Assembly: GCA_963924555.1 (NCBI GenBank) | Contig: OZ004593.1 | Coordinates: 4,150,480-4,214,479 of the forward strand | Direction: 5' to 3' | Length of the DNA stretch: 64,000 nt | Source: Crambe crambe | Lineage: Eukaryota; Porifera; Demospongiae; Poecilosclerida; Crambeidae | Shown: one piece after another, positions 11,901-21,701 of the stretch | Layout of the letters: the number at the start of each line of letters is the position of its first letter | How positions within the stretch are numbered: position 1 is the stretch's first letter | Translations under genes and position numbers: made by a program | The notes under the pieces: generated by a model | What the model saw: only the letters and a program-made list of their open reading frames with translations | What the model was told of the DNA's origin: nothing | The model's database searches: none

Positions 11901-14900
11901 CTCTCAGCAAAGGTACTAGCTCGAATCTTTTGGCAAAACATGGAATTGAAAGATACTTCACTCGTGCAGTTGTGTATCCTTTGTATAATGATCAGGATCA
12001 TCCTAATGACAAGAAAAAAGATGATAACAAAGTAGATGCCCCATTTCATCCTTTTCCTCTGGCTAGGTACTGGTATGATGGAGACTTCAGGTTTTACTAT
12101 GCATATGGCAATACCCCTGCTGAAGATTTCCTTGAAAATTGTACTGGAGTAGAAGAACCAACTGTTCTATCTCTAGGATGTGGAGATATCCGTTCTTGTT
12201 TCTACACTTTATGGAAAAACTTTGATTTTTCAATCTCTGATGCCCCAAAGCGATTCAGTGGTGTCCACTTTGTCATGAATGATTGCAGTGCTGCAGTCCT
12301 TGCAAGAAATATAATTTTTTTACATTTATGTCTTCAACTTCCAGAAAATGTACCTGAGAGAAAGCAGTGGCTCAGTGCAATGTGGGCAATATGGTACTGT
12401 CATGAGTTGTATCCTGATCACCAGAGAATCCTCGAGAATTCATTGAAGTTGTTGCTAAAATTTTCCAAATCTCCAGAAAATTGGGCAAAATCAGATAATC
12501 CACTTCAACATCTGATAAAATTCACATCTTCGGATTCATTGGCTGAAATCTCTCAAGTGTGGAAAATGTGGTTTGAGAAAAAGATAGTTGTGGCCTCAGT
12601 ACATGCAATGCATGAAAATCGTAGGAGAGAGCTGATGCAGCGTGGTGTGTTACATACTATGGATCTTTATGCATCCTCGTATACTTTTAGCATTGTACAT
12701 CTTAATGGAGATTCCAGCAATACCTCTAAAAAGGCTACTGCTCTTAGGCCAGAAGTAATATCCTACATAAAATCTGGAAATTGTTATGCAGAAAGTGTAC
12801 TAAACATAAAATTGGAGCATCAAACAACTGGAGTAAATCATACCTTCTATGAACGTCCTGATGGTGTTTATAATTTACATTATGGGTCAATGCCTTTCAG
12901 TGGTTATTATCACACAATTGACTTGTCTCCTTCTGCATTGAAATCAAACGGTATTGGTAAGAAGTTATGTGATGCTATGTTTGTTTCAAGCAAGAGCTTT
13001 AAATCCCTTCCTTTCTTGGCTAACAGTGTTCAACAATTCACCATGTGGTTACAATCAGCAAATAAAGTTCTTAGTGATCAAGAGAACCACATTTCTTTCA
13101 CTTTTAATTGCTCGGATGCTTTATCTTTCTGTCTTGAGGTGCAGTTTAAAACCAGCTCCCTATATAAGAGTCGATATGATTTGATTTATACATCTAATTT
13201 GATGGACCATTTGGGTCCACCTAATGTGATCCTCTCCACTGTGCCTTTATTGAAAAAAAATGGTTTGCTCTTTACTACTACATTATTGTACAGACAGTTT
13301 GTGAGCACTGTTGAAGAATTCCTTGAAAAATGCTTTGGATTCGATTGCAAATTCTTACCAGTGATATTAGGAGTGCGTTGCATCAATCACGAAGGTAAGA
13401 ATTATGCGAGTCCTGTCATGCTCAAACCCACTCCCATGAGTATGGGTGATATTATTCAGGTAAAACGACATGAGAGGTTATTGGTGTGGGAGAAGATATC
13501 AGCACAACCTCTTGTACTTTCTCAACTGCCTAAGCTGAAAGCAGGTAATGTCACAGATGCTTTATTTGATCATGTGCAGATCTCAGCATTCTCCTTCATA
13601 AAAAGTTCTGAAGGTCGTATTGTATTGAATAATGTATGCATTGAGACTGCTATATGCCTACTTCAAACTTTCCTGTCTTTAGTTACTGCAGACTCTAGTG
13701 ATTATCATTTCTGGGACCACCTATCTTCTTCACTAAAACATTCAGCTAAACCATTCCTTACTAGCCTACAGACACAGGCACTTTTGAATAACCTACATAT
13801 ACATCTTGCAGTCACTGAAGATGATTGTCTATTATGCAAGCATACACCAATAGAAAAAACCATTGGACTGTTTTGTGCTACACTTCAATTGCCGCTACGA
13901 TACTTGACTCCCAATTTCATTGCCATCATTCATAAGTATTCGTCTCATGATGCACAGTACTTGTGTAATGAAGCTAACAAAGGTAAAGATGTTCATATTA
14001 TTGACTGTGTGGATGGCAATGTTGAGAGTAATACTTTAGAGTTGAGTTTTTTTGCTCCACTAAAGTTCATGATTCAAGGATACAGTGTTACAGTTGCTGT
14101 TTCTTGGATGCAAGAGGAGAAGAATGTTATAACTTGTGTAGTACCAACCTCAAGTATGAAGAGTTTTATCAATCCATTTGTCCAGTATTCTTTCCATCAG
14201 ATTATGAGCCACAGATATCAAATAAAAATACAGTCTGATAGCTTTGGAGTGCTAGCTTCTCACATTTATGATGGAGAGGAAGTGCGGTCAGAAATTACTC
14301 TCTCAAATTCTGCACTAAAAGCTTTGTCCTTTCATAAACTAAAGACCAAAAAATTATCTTCTAAAAAATTAGAATTGATGTGTGATTCACTTCATTATAT
14401 TCTGGACTTTGTCTATCCCATTGATAACCATTTTGATGTTCTCGTTTCAACTGATTCAAAAAAAGTGGAAGTTATTGCCCATCGAGAAGCTCATCATTTT
14501 GAAGAAGAAAAACCTTTATTCGTTATTAGTCCAGATCATCAACTATCCATTCCACCACAGAATGTCAGCAGAAATGTCATGGAAAATTTTGCAGAGTTGC
14601 AGATCACTCCGCAGGAACGTCTTTTTCCATCCCATTCTATGAATAAGCCTATTTTGTTGAAACTAAAGCTGACTTTATATGCAATCTACCAAAAGACAGA
14701 CCACTTTTTCTTCCGATTTATATCCCTGAAAAATTCACTGTCTGGAGTTATTGTAGTTAATAATGTTTTGATGGATTATCAGAATAAAGTGCCTGTAATT
14801 GATCTAGCATTTTGTTTTCTTGACACTTCTGATGCTTCTGATAGAGTTGTTATTGAAAATGTGTGGACTCGTATGACAAGAATGAAAATGGTTTCTGATA

Positions 14901-15727
14901 TTATGATAGATGATGCACAGTATGAAGTATTAAAAACACTCTTTTTTCATTTTTCTGAACGGACAAATGGAACTTGTCAAACAGCAGGTTGTACCAGTCG
15001 ATTAAACACTTTATGTGAGTTGAAGATTGACAAACACTTCATTCGAGCAGCTATTTGTTTATTGTTCTGTGATCCTGATCATGCTGGCTCAGATGTTGCA
15101 AATGAAATGAGTCGTAGAAAGTGCATTCCTCCTGTCATGCTGAAAAGTGCAGGATCTGATTTGTCTGGTAATCCTGATGTTGATGAGAAATGTGATTACT
15201 GTGGCAAATATTGCATGAAGACTAAAAGGTGTTCGAAGTGTAAGAATACTCATTATTGCAGTAAATCATGTCAAACAAAACACTGGCAGGAGCACAGCAC
15301 TGACTGCAAAAGAATGAAGGCAAGCAAACTGAGTGAAGACACAACCACACTTTCTGCTAATGGAAAATACGGATCTAGCAAACAAGTCCTGAAATGTAGC
15401 CACTGTAACAAGAGCTCAAATTCGCTTAAGAAATGTTTGCAGTGTGGAAAAGCCCAGTACTGTGGGAAAGAGTGCCAGACTCAAGATTGGGCACGGCATA
15501 AACTTGAATGCAAGAAATTAGCCGGGGGTAGAGTATCTTCTACCACCAAGAACTTGACGATTTTGCCACAGGGTCCAACCATGACAGTATCTGCAAAATG
15601 TGCAAACTGTGGAATAGGTTCCATAAGGCTTTTGTCATGTGGTAGATGTGGGGTTGTCAAATATTGTGGGAAAGAGTGTCAAAGAAATCATTGGAAGGAA
15701 CATAAATTAGTGTGTAAACAAGTTTAA
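8969..15727 (+). CDS. Giant internally duplicated DUF4470-like/MYND protein (2252 aa)
   Basis: This is a single uninterrupted frame; the nearest upstream in-frame stop is at 8954. A second ATG at 9008 (MDQEKPTFPLARY) is also a plausible start. The protein is two homologous units in tandem with a period of about 1008 residues. FPLARYHY, GNTPPHDLLENC and GSGDIRSCFYSLWKN begin unit 1 (GSGDIR at residue 62). FPLARYWY, GNTPAEDFLENC and GCGDIRSCFYTLWKN begin unit 2 (GCGDIR at 1070). This glycine-rich GDIR block fits the DUF4470 domain shared with dynein assembly factor DNAAF3 and many MYND proteins; the assignment is by recall. Three complete MYND fingers end unit 2 at about 2074-2113, 2143-2183 and 2211-2250. 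Unit 1 has none, so the fusion kept fingers only at the far end. There is no signal peptide or membrane segment. Function is unknown. Confidence 0.85.
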   Translation: MTIDDNGLCPYRIMDQEKPTFPLARYHYRSDLTLYYAYGNTPPHDLLENCADERDPMVLVLGSGDIRSCFYSLWKNSNTLTSNDSNKFHSIEIVVNDISAAVLARNILFLHLCLQMPEGEEAMKKWLSSVWAIWYCHELYPEHCKVLDNSLHILCKHSVSWESKDNPLYPMIKFSSLSTLKEIAKVWKMWLDHKVGVKSVKEMHSSRRVLQSSQCGNDTYYSENALKFINLSTKIPGEYEIKTSKHDMMMSEIASYGNTGNLYAEKVLGTNLPNTSTCINYTFYEREDGKYTLYHRSLPFSCYYHTAEFSNESLSMKSMASATMLVGNKHFNTQPFLANSVQQLCMWFQATKRILISSFGSEISFTFDCSHAIMFCSKLEESGSQFDVIYTSNLIDQLGPPNLVLSAAPLLKANGHLFTTTLLYNSFFTSVEQLLNSSFGFDCKLLPIVLGIRCINHEGDDYVSPVMIQPCSLTLGDMTYVMHSEKLLIWKRVDSLPLVIPFGDVLPNIFLKALLNAMETLAYPLLRKPPGVQMLSHLCVETAVKIIQVFISNTSANFTPQFWSPLSLSAQKSVKSYLSSIQTQLFLHGIHMHLTVTDETCPFCQNVSLTDFIGSFSITISSQSLPQSPRFTAFVHKEEIDSAQHLCNIAEDGKNIHMFDCVSSPANGNDGISICFHAPQDLMKEDYKVTLISFNFPGVSSNNICHTQMLKDLEVTSSMFRFSQACTPCVPPVVESFGEITSFLSDGDITTLEVSLYDSVVSALAVNRLQPKRISSSEIQLKCDTHVSTIKLPHPTEYNQISIKVSKKTKNLSMKCPRSVQLFDEEKPIFNVDLNNEMSLLPRTISKKAMGHFYSQQYTMDDCRKMKSTKRTPSLISPILNVKRSFSCLFGYEDVQFFDFICPESDVYALVVINNRLFDYEKKSPVLDLAFYFWDESFDIVKPVWDVIRPVNFRNIHVSNKDEFESLKKVLCHFVNRTLSKGTSSNLLAKHGIERYFTRAVVYPLYNDQDHPNDKKKDDNKVDAPFHPFPLARYWYDGDFRFYYAYGNTPAEDFLENCTGVEEPTVLSLGCGDIRSCFYTLWKNFDFSISDAPKRFSGVHFVMNDCSAAVLARNIIFLHLCLQLPENVPERKQWLSAMWAIWYCHELYPDHQRILENSLKLLLKFSKSPENWAKSDNPLQHLIKFTSSDSLAEISQVWKMWFEKKIVVASVHAMHENRRRELMQRGVLHTMDLYASSYTFSIVHLNGDSSNTSKKATALRPEVISYIKSGNCYAESVLNIKLEHQTTGVNHTFYERPDGVYNLHYGSMPFSGYYHTIDLSPSALKSNGIGKKLCDAMFVSSKSFKSLPFLANSVQQFTMWLQSANKVLSDQENHISFTFNCSDALSFCLEVQFKTSSLYKSRYDLIYTSNLMDHLGPPNVILSTVPLLKKNGLLFTTTLLYRQFVSTVEEFLEKCFGFDCKFLPVILGVRCINHEGKNYASPVMLKPTPMSMGDIIQVKRHERLLVWEKISAQPLVLSQLPKLKAGNVTDALFDHVQISAFSFIKSSEGRIVLNNVCIETAICLLQTFLSLVTADSSDYHFWDHLSSSLKHSAKPFLTSLQTQALLNNLHIHLAVTEDDCLLCKHTPIEKTIGLFCATLQLPLRYLTPNFIAIIHKYSSHDAQYLCNEANKGKDVHIIDCVDGNVESNTLELSFFAPLKFMIQGYSVTVAVSWMQEEKNVITCVVPTSSMKSFINPFVQYSFHQIMSHRYQIKIQSDSFGVLASHIYDGEEVRSEITLSNSALKALSFHKLKTKKLSSKKLELMCDSLHYILDFVYPIDNHFDVLVSTDSKKVEVIAHREAHHFEEEKPLFVISPDHQLSIPPQNVSRNVMENFAELQITPQERLFPSHSMNKPILLKLKLTLYAIYQKTDHFFFRFISLKNSLSGVIVVNNVLMDYQNKVPVIDLAFCFLDTSDASDRVVIENVWTRMTRMKMVSDIMIDDAQYEVLKTLFFHFSERTNGTCQTAGCTSRLNTLCELKIDKHFIRAAICLLFCDPDHAGSDVANEMSRRKCIPPVMLKSAGSDLSGNPDVDEKCDYCGKYCMKTKRCSKCKNTHYCSKSCQTKHWQEHSTDCKRMKASKLSEDTTTLSANGKYGSSKQVLKCSHCNKSSNSLKKCLQCGKAQYCGKECQTQDWARHKLECKKLAGGRVSSTTKNLTILPQGPTMTVSAKCANCGIGSIRLLSCGRCGVVKYCGKECQRNHWKEHKLVCKQV

Positions 15728-16536
15728 CTACTATGCCTAGTTTATATACTTGTTCAACTTATAATAGTCCTTTTATAATATTTTTTTTTATTACTTCATT
15801 ATTAAAGTTTGATGTCGCTCCTATATTTGCATATGCACACCATGTAGCTAGTACAATCAATCATTTGTTTGGACTTACTGTCATCGGCTGGCAGGCAGAA
15901 AAATTATTTCTGTCGATATGCATGATTATATTGGGAGTAGATACAACAACCTTAAACCCAATCTCATTATAATGATTGCTCCTAGGCCCTCTGAACATTG
16001 CAAAGATACCTCCCAAATCAAAGTCAATTCTGGGTAACCCCAAAATATAAAATAGACAAATGGTACAAGGTCATGTTAATGAACTCTAGGTATGGTATCG
16101 AAAGAACAGCTCCCGATTGTATTGGGGGAATCAATGGTTGGGAAAAACTGAAATATTGGTGTGACAATGCAGCGGTTGTGGTGATCATCAACTTGGGGAG
16201 GAGCATGGAGGAGTGAGCAGTGCATCTGATGAAGTATCTCTTCTTTTTTCTAGCCTGATTCAATCTCATAATGGGTGAGTACCTACCAGGAATCAAGAAT
16301 GGAGCATGTGTTGCCACTGGATTCTGTGGCTTCCCAGAAAAAAGCCTTTCAGCAGCTCTGTCCAATTCAATCTGGCTGTCTCAGTACTAGCGTCTCAATG
16401 AGGACCAAAGGGATTGGGTACTGCTGGGGAGATGGAACCTGTAATAAAAGGTTTATCTCTTGATAGAGCATCTGCTCCACCCCCAAGTCCCACAAGTACC
16501 GTACCATGCACATGCCACCCTAGCAAATATCATAGT
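15728..16536. other. 3' flank of the MYND gene, duplicated at 46863-47610
   Basis: No gene is seen. The whole flank, including TGCACACCATGTAG and the block around 16440-16510, reappears downstream of the MYND relic at 46863-47610 with small indels. That shows the copied unit extended well past the stop codon. Confidence 0.6.
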
Positions 16537-16875
16537 TGTTCATAGATGTAGATAAGGGATGGCTTTGGGGGCTAAAGCCCCCCACATTTTAGCAATAATA
16601 TTGAATATTTTGCATTCTACGTACTACTGTTACGATGAATTCATTGGCAATATGTTCTATGGGGAGGGAATCAGTTGCATGTGTACCAAAAGGATCATGT
16701 GATAGCTATAGCTACTACCAATGTGCATATTTATGTTATTTTAGCTACATTCTGAAGCTAATGAATGAATTGATACATTATTTTTTGGCCTCCTCACTCT
16801 GTCTGTGGGAAGAGGCACATCCACCTCCTGCAGCTGCTTATGCAGCCATATTGGCATGGATACTATAACCATTAG

Positions 16876-18692
16876 CCCCTCCGCTTGGCAAGATTCATAG
16901 GCAAGCTGTCAGCAGCCATCCTTGCAATTCACCCGGCACCGCTCCATTACCGGAGTTTGCAGTCCCTGAAGCACAAGGCCTTGAGGCAGGCAGGGTACGA
17001 GGGGACAATGGCTATATCCCAAGCAGCAAGAGAGGATTTGAGGTGGTGGAGCAACAACCTGTCGGAATGGAATGGCCGCCAAATCCAGGATCAGCTACCC
17101 GACATGGAAATAGAGACAGACGCTTCTTTGCTGGGATGGGGAGCGTATTGCATGGGAGAGTGCACTGGAGGCTGTTGGTCTCTGGAGGAGAAGAAGTTCC
17201 ATATCAATGCACTGGAGTTGCTGGGAGCAACATTTGGTGTCAAGGCCTTCTGCAAGCAAAAGAAAGTGGAGTCTGTCCTGCTGAAGACAGACAATACCAC
17301 AGTAGTTGCTTATGTCAACAGGATGGGTGGAACCAAGTCTCCCCTGCTGTGTCAGTTAGCAAAAGAGCTGTGGCAGTGGTGCCTGTCCGAGGGCATCAAG
17401 CTGAAGGCACAGCATCTGCCAGGGAAAAGGAACATCAAAGCAGACTTCCTGTCTCGACATTTGAGAGATCGTTCAGATTGGATTCTGGATGCAGAGCTAT
17501 TCCAGATGATAGACGACAAGTGGGGGCCATTACAAGTTGATCTTTTTGCAACAAGGTTCTCAGCTCGTCTCCCCAGGTTTTACAGCTGGAGACCAGATCC
17601 TTTGGGCGAGGCCACTGATGCCTTCATACAGGACTGGAGTACCAGTTTGGGTTACGCAAATCCCCCTTGGTGTCTAATTGCCAGAGTGCTTCAAAAAGCA
17701 CAGGCACAGGAAGCAACACTGGTGATCGTTGTACCACTATGGTCATCCCAAGCATGCATGGTTTCCACAGTTGGTGACAATGTTGATCGATCAACCAATT
17801 CAACTGCCTCGGGACCGAGCAATCCTGTCTCCATCTCCCAATTGCAACTGTCCGATTCCAGACGACCTGCCCCAATTGATCGTGTGCAAGGTCTCAGGCT
17901 GCGTTTCCAAGCAGACGGAATTTCAGAGGAAGCTATCAAGCTTATCCTTGCATCCTGGCGGAGTAAAACAGATGCAAATTACAACTCAGCTTGGAGGAAG
18001 TGGCAGGGATGGTGCAATGAAAAGGGTGCGAATCCCTTTAATTCAGATTTATCTCTCATCTTAGGCTTCCTAGCCACAGAATTTGGTGAAGGCAAGCAGT
18101 ACAGATCATTGAACTGCTTCAGATCAGCAATTTCATCAGCCCACCTTCCAGTTGACGGTTTTCCAGTAGGAAGGCACCCATTGGTTTGTCGGCTCTTAAA
18201 AGGTGCGTTCAACTCACGACCACCTCAGCCAAGATACGAGGGCACATGGGATGTAACAAGAGTGACCTCAAGCTGAGTTTGAAAGAGCTTACTATGAAGT
18301 TGGCTATGCTGCTCGCTCTTGCTTTAGCCAGGGCATATTTGGAGGCTACTTCTAAATTCAGATTGTTGCCTGAGTATCAAAACTTATTTTTGTCTTTTAA
18401 AGCTCCTCATAAACCAGTGACATCATCATCAATTGCAAGGTGGATTAAGGTGACCTTGGGAGAATGTGATATTGATACAGCAGTCTTTTCAGCACATTCA
18501 ACTAGAGGAGCGTCATCGACAAAAGCAGCAATGGCTGGTCTGTCGGTGGAGCAAGTTCTGGCTAGAGCAGGCTGGACTTCGGAAGATACATTCTGCAGGC
18601 ATTATTATCGACCTCCGGCAGAGGCAGTGTCAGCAGTGGCTTACGGACAAGCAGTCCTAATGGAGTCTACAAACATGCAAAGGACATGCTGA
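16876..18692 (+). pseudogene. DIRS-order retroelement: RNase H plus tyrosine recombinase, frameshifted
   Basis: The frame opens just after a stop at 16873-16875 (start codon not identifiable; LARFIGKL begins at 16885). The first part is the end of a reverse transcriptase connection and an RNase H domain (IETDASLLGWGAYC, HINALELLGA, LLKTDNTTVVAYVN, HLPGKRNIKADFLSR). It is followed by a linker typical of DIRS/Ngaro elements (VDLFATR, SWRPDPLGEATDAF). The N-terminal half of a tyrosine recombinase follows (SWRSKTDANYNSAWRKW). The frame breaks at about 18240-18276 and continues in another frame to 18692 with LSLKELTMKLAMLLAL and the catalytic end HSTRGASSTKAAMAGL, AGWTSEDTFCRHYYRP (box HxxR, W and the nucleophilic Tyr). 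The reverse transcriptase fingers and palm (YxDD) are missing. About 50 residues around the first catalytic Arg also appear deleted, so the element is dead. Confidence 0.8.
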
Positions 18693-18889
18693 TTGAGCCC
18701 GAACCCCCCAAAATACAATCTGTGGATGGCTAAGGTTGCCTTGGCAACTGAATGCTATCCATGGTTGTATGAGGAGGGCGAGGGCGAGATCAGCATGTCC
18801 TTCCCACCATATAGACCCTCCCATGAAGCAAACGCTATAATGAGATATTCATAGATAGCTACAGCTCTAATATCCTCCTGCAAAAAGAA

Positions 18890-18960
18890 AGAAACAAGTA
18901 AAGAAAAATATTTATTCTAATAAATGAAGGTGATGTAGGGATGACTAGTTAACTGGTCTT
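18890..18960 (+). repeat. Solo left tip of a foldback element
   Basis: It begins with the conserved cap CAAGTAAAGAAAAATATTTA followed at the usual spacing by GATGTAGGGATGAC, then stops matching. This is a truncated arm of the same family as 19517-20061. Confidence 0.55.
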
Positions 18961-19516
18961 GGAACAAGAGCTGAATGGATGAGATTATGCAAGGATGAAG
19001 TCAAATCCGGGTGCAATCACTAGTGTGACGTACCCACCCACATTTGTGAGATGGAACAAAGAACATAATATACATAGCTATAACTATACAAAAAAACCAC
19101 AGATAGTATGTATAAATATAATATAAAAAATATAATAATTTAAGCCAGAGGAGATTATAATCACATGCAGCCTTAGGCTATCCTTGTTCAGTACTAGATG
19201 GGGTTGTTCCAGCTGAGATAGGATGTAAAAGATACATAGCTGTCTGAGAAGAAGTATATAGCTGTCTACCGCAGTGCTGATTCAGCATATTGCATCATGT
19301 GTCACAGAAGATTACTGAAAGTAGATTACAAATCCACCTAATCGGATTTTTGGCGCATGTGCAAAGAGTGCTCTATTGACTGCCTCCACAAACCTGGGGA
19401 CGAGCAAGTAGTTCTCTATAAAAAATTAATATGTATCTATCCCACCTTTTGATTTCATACCAAGGGCGTATATGCGTAGGCAGGGGAGCTATGAATTAAT
19501 TACAAAAAAAAAGAAA

Positions 19517-20061
19517 ACAAGTAAAGGAAAAAACATTTGAAAAAAATGAAAGTTGATGTAGGGATGACAAAAATAGTGTACAAAAAAATAAAGAAACAAG
19601 GAAAGAAATTGCGAAAAGAAAATGTTTGATTTATTATCATCCCTACATCAAGCCTATCAATGGTATAGCAATGGACTAGCTATCTACAATAATAGAAACC
19701 TTCTAATAGAGAGGCTGTCCTCTTTCAAAGATGAAAATCTATTAGCAGTCACTCTTAGCACATTTTAGCAGGTGGTTTCAGCTATAGTAGCATCACATAA
19801 TACTATAGTCGTACCATTAGCCACATTTTTTATTATTTCATATGGTAATCATTGAACATCTTATGATAGCTATTTAGCTGAATAGTCAAAGTATAGCTAA
19901 TATCTAGCTACAATAATTCCTTGGCTTGATGTAGGGATGATAATAAATCAAACATTTTCTTTTTGCAATTTCTTTCCTTGTTTCTTTATTTTTTTGTACA
20001 CTATTTTTGTCATCCCTACATCAACTTTCATTTTTTTCAAATGTTTTTTCCTTTACTTGTT
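19517..20061. mobile_element. Foldback element, TAGGGATGAC type
   Basis: The arms of about 139 bases (19517-19655 and 19923-20061) are near-perfect inverted copies around a loop of about 270 bases. Each tip is the cap CAAGTAAAGGAAAAAACATT, 38 bases before GATGTAGGGATGAC. The inner end of each arm carries the motif again in reverse (ATCATCCCTACATC), so the motif occurs four times. There is no coding capacity. Relatives are at 26970-27467, 37570-37617 and 18890-18960. Confidence 0.8.
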
Positions 20062-20308
20062 AACTTATAGCTCCGCTTAGTTTCAAGGACTGATTGTGGT
20101 TAGGAAGGCGGGATCATAATGAGCATGCGCAATTATCTTCTAACAGCTGTAATGATATTCATAGCGAGTTCATTGAGGGACAATGCAAAGGACATGCTGA
20201 TCTCGCCCTCGCCCTCCTCATACAACCATGGATAGCATTCAGTTGCCAAGGCAACCTTAGCCATCCACAGATTATTAGCTACACTGATCATACGGACAGC
20301 ATTGCAAG

Positions 20309-20985
20309 GAGAAAATAAATGCTAATAAACTAAAGCGATGTGCAATATTTGACAGTGAGTACAGTCGCGTAGCCACCCGACCGGAAGTGACATTGAAATA
20401 ATACATTTCCTTTTTCAAAGCAATTTTTAATTCCGCGAATTTATCAATAATGTTAGCTACATGAAAAATTATACACAGGCCGCAAAAAAACGGTTAGCTA
20501 CAAGAGCAGCTACAAAAATAACAAGGAAGAATTGTTCTATCCCATCGTTCTTGAAATGTTCATTCGTTTCCTTGTACAAAGTAATTAACCACGTTGTAAA
20601 GTAAGCAGGTAGGTCTGTAGACTTTTGGCACAAATCATTCCGCAAGCAAGACAGTATTAGTCACCCCCCTCACTAAGTAGCTTAATGATAGATGCACCAA
20701 ATATCCAAAAACTGTAACTGCAAAAGTATTATACAAGTAGTTATGCGTGCTTCATTTATTGAATAATAATAGAATATTAAAACCAAAATTAGTCATGTCC
20801 AAAGTTCATCCTTGTCACCCTCAACATCCTGATGGTCCATGTTCTCTTTGTAAACAAGAGTGAAACTATTACTCCCATCCATCTTCATGGAATTATAGAG
20901 AAACTCCTTCAGTTAGAGAGGCAAGTTGTATCTGTAAGCTATATGAAAGGAATATAAAGAAATGTATATCACTGCATCATTCCAG
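20309..20985. other. Spacer upstream of ABCC fragment
   Basis: The first 50 bases are the continuation of the duplicated MYND 3' flank. The rest shows no gene or clear repeat. I looked for upstream ABC-transporter exons here (Walker A, membrane segments) and saw none. Confidence 0.4.
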
Positions 20986-21701
20986 TGCATCACGATGTAA
21001 ACAATACAGATCATGTATGGCTGTGATACCACAAGATCCATTTCTTTTCAGTGGGTCTCTGAGAGAAAATCTTGATCCTTGCAATAAGGTACAGTCAGTG
21101 TGATAAGTACGAACAAAGAACCTAAAGGAGATATCGTTTGACTGTAGTATAATGATGCTGAATTGTTTTCTGTTCTTGGCCAATGTCACTTGAAAGAAGC
21201 AGTACAGAAATTAGGTGAGGTATTATATTTCTGTATGTATGTACGTAAATTAATGGCTCTGCTTATTCAGGGGGACTAGAGTGTGAGGTTGAAGAGAAGG
21301 GACGTGTATTCTCAGTAGGTCAACGTCAGCTTGTGTGTCTTGCTCGTGCCCTGCTCACACATGCACGACTCATTTGTATTGACGAGGCCACAGCCAGTGT
21401 GGACCAACAGACTGACTCAATGATACAGGAGACCATCAGATCCGAGTTCACTTCGAGCACAGTGATCACTATAGCACATAGGTTTGTTGGTTTAATTCCT
21501 GGAAACCAGTCTGCTTATTGACATCATGATATTGATCTACACAGAATTGAGACTATTTTAAGTTCTGATAGAATCCTTGTAATGGAGCAAGGGCATGTGA
21601 AAGAATTTGCTTCACCTCGTGAACTGCTGGACGATCGTGATTCTTTCTTTTCATCTCTACTTAGAGAACATAATTCAAAAATGAAGTCAACTCATAAGTA
21701 G
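20986..21701 (+). pseudogene. 3' terminal exons of an ABCC10-like ABC transporter
   Basis: Four pieces with intact GT-AG borders and matching phases are visible: 20986-21088 (AVIPQDPFLFSGSLRENLDP, the Q-loop), 21148-21214 (YNDAELFSVLGQCHLKEAVQ), 21271-21481 ([16 protein letters not shown] signature and [13 protein letters not shown]alker B, ending TIAHR, the H-loop) and 21545-21701 (LSSDRILVMEQGHVKEF to TAG). The introns are 59, 56 and 63 bases. The order and wording fit the second nucleotide-binding domain of MRP7/ABCC10-type exporters. The Walker A, first nucleotide-binding domain and membrane domains are absent from the window. The same-strand MYND gene and the DIRS insert lie immediately upstream, so this is probably a detached 3' end of a copied gene. 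It is called a relic although its frame is intact. Confidence 0.75.

Larger units (their letters stand above)
18717..20273. repeat. 86-bp perfect inverted repeat flanking 1.4 kb of the DIRS-like insert
   Basis: The left arm is 18717-18802 and the right arm 20188-20273, identical when reversed (for example GGATGGCTAAGGTTGCC with GGCAACCTTAGCCATCC). Together with the 19-base direct repeat just outside, this resembles the split or inverted terminal repeats by which DIRS/Ngaro elements circularise. The perfect match suggests recent origin or gene conversion. Confidence 0.7.
16537..20308. mobile_element. Composite insertion holding a DIRS-like retrotransposon relic
   Basis: Comparison with the duplicated flank at 47600-47712 defines this insert. 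Sequence shared by both copies stops at about 16536 and resumes at about 20309 (GGAGAAAAT, then CTAAAGCGATGTGCAATATT). The second copy has only about 45 bases in between. The insert contains the DIRS-type coding relic, an 86-base perfect inverted repeat (18717-18802 and 20188-20273), a 19-base direct repeat (ATGCAAAGGACATGCTGAT at 18675 and 20184) and a foldback element at 19517-20061. Confidence 0.65.

Noticed and set aside
16024..16365. 113-codon minus-strand frame after the MYND gene
   Set aside because: Its duplicated counterpart at 47120-47400 is broken by indels, so there is no sign of coding selection.
17043..17540. 165-codon frame overlapping the RNase H region
   Set aside because: It is a shadow of the DIRS coding frame, which carries the recognisable motifs.
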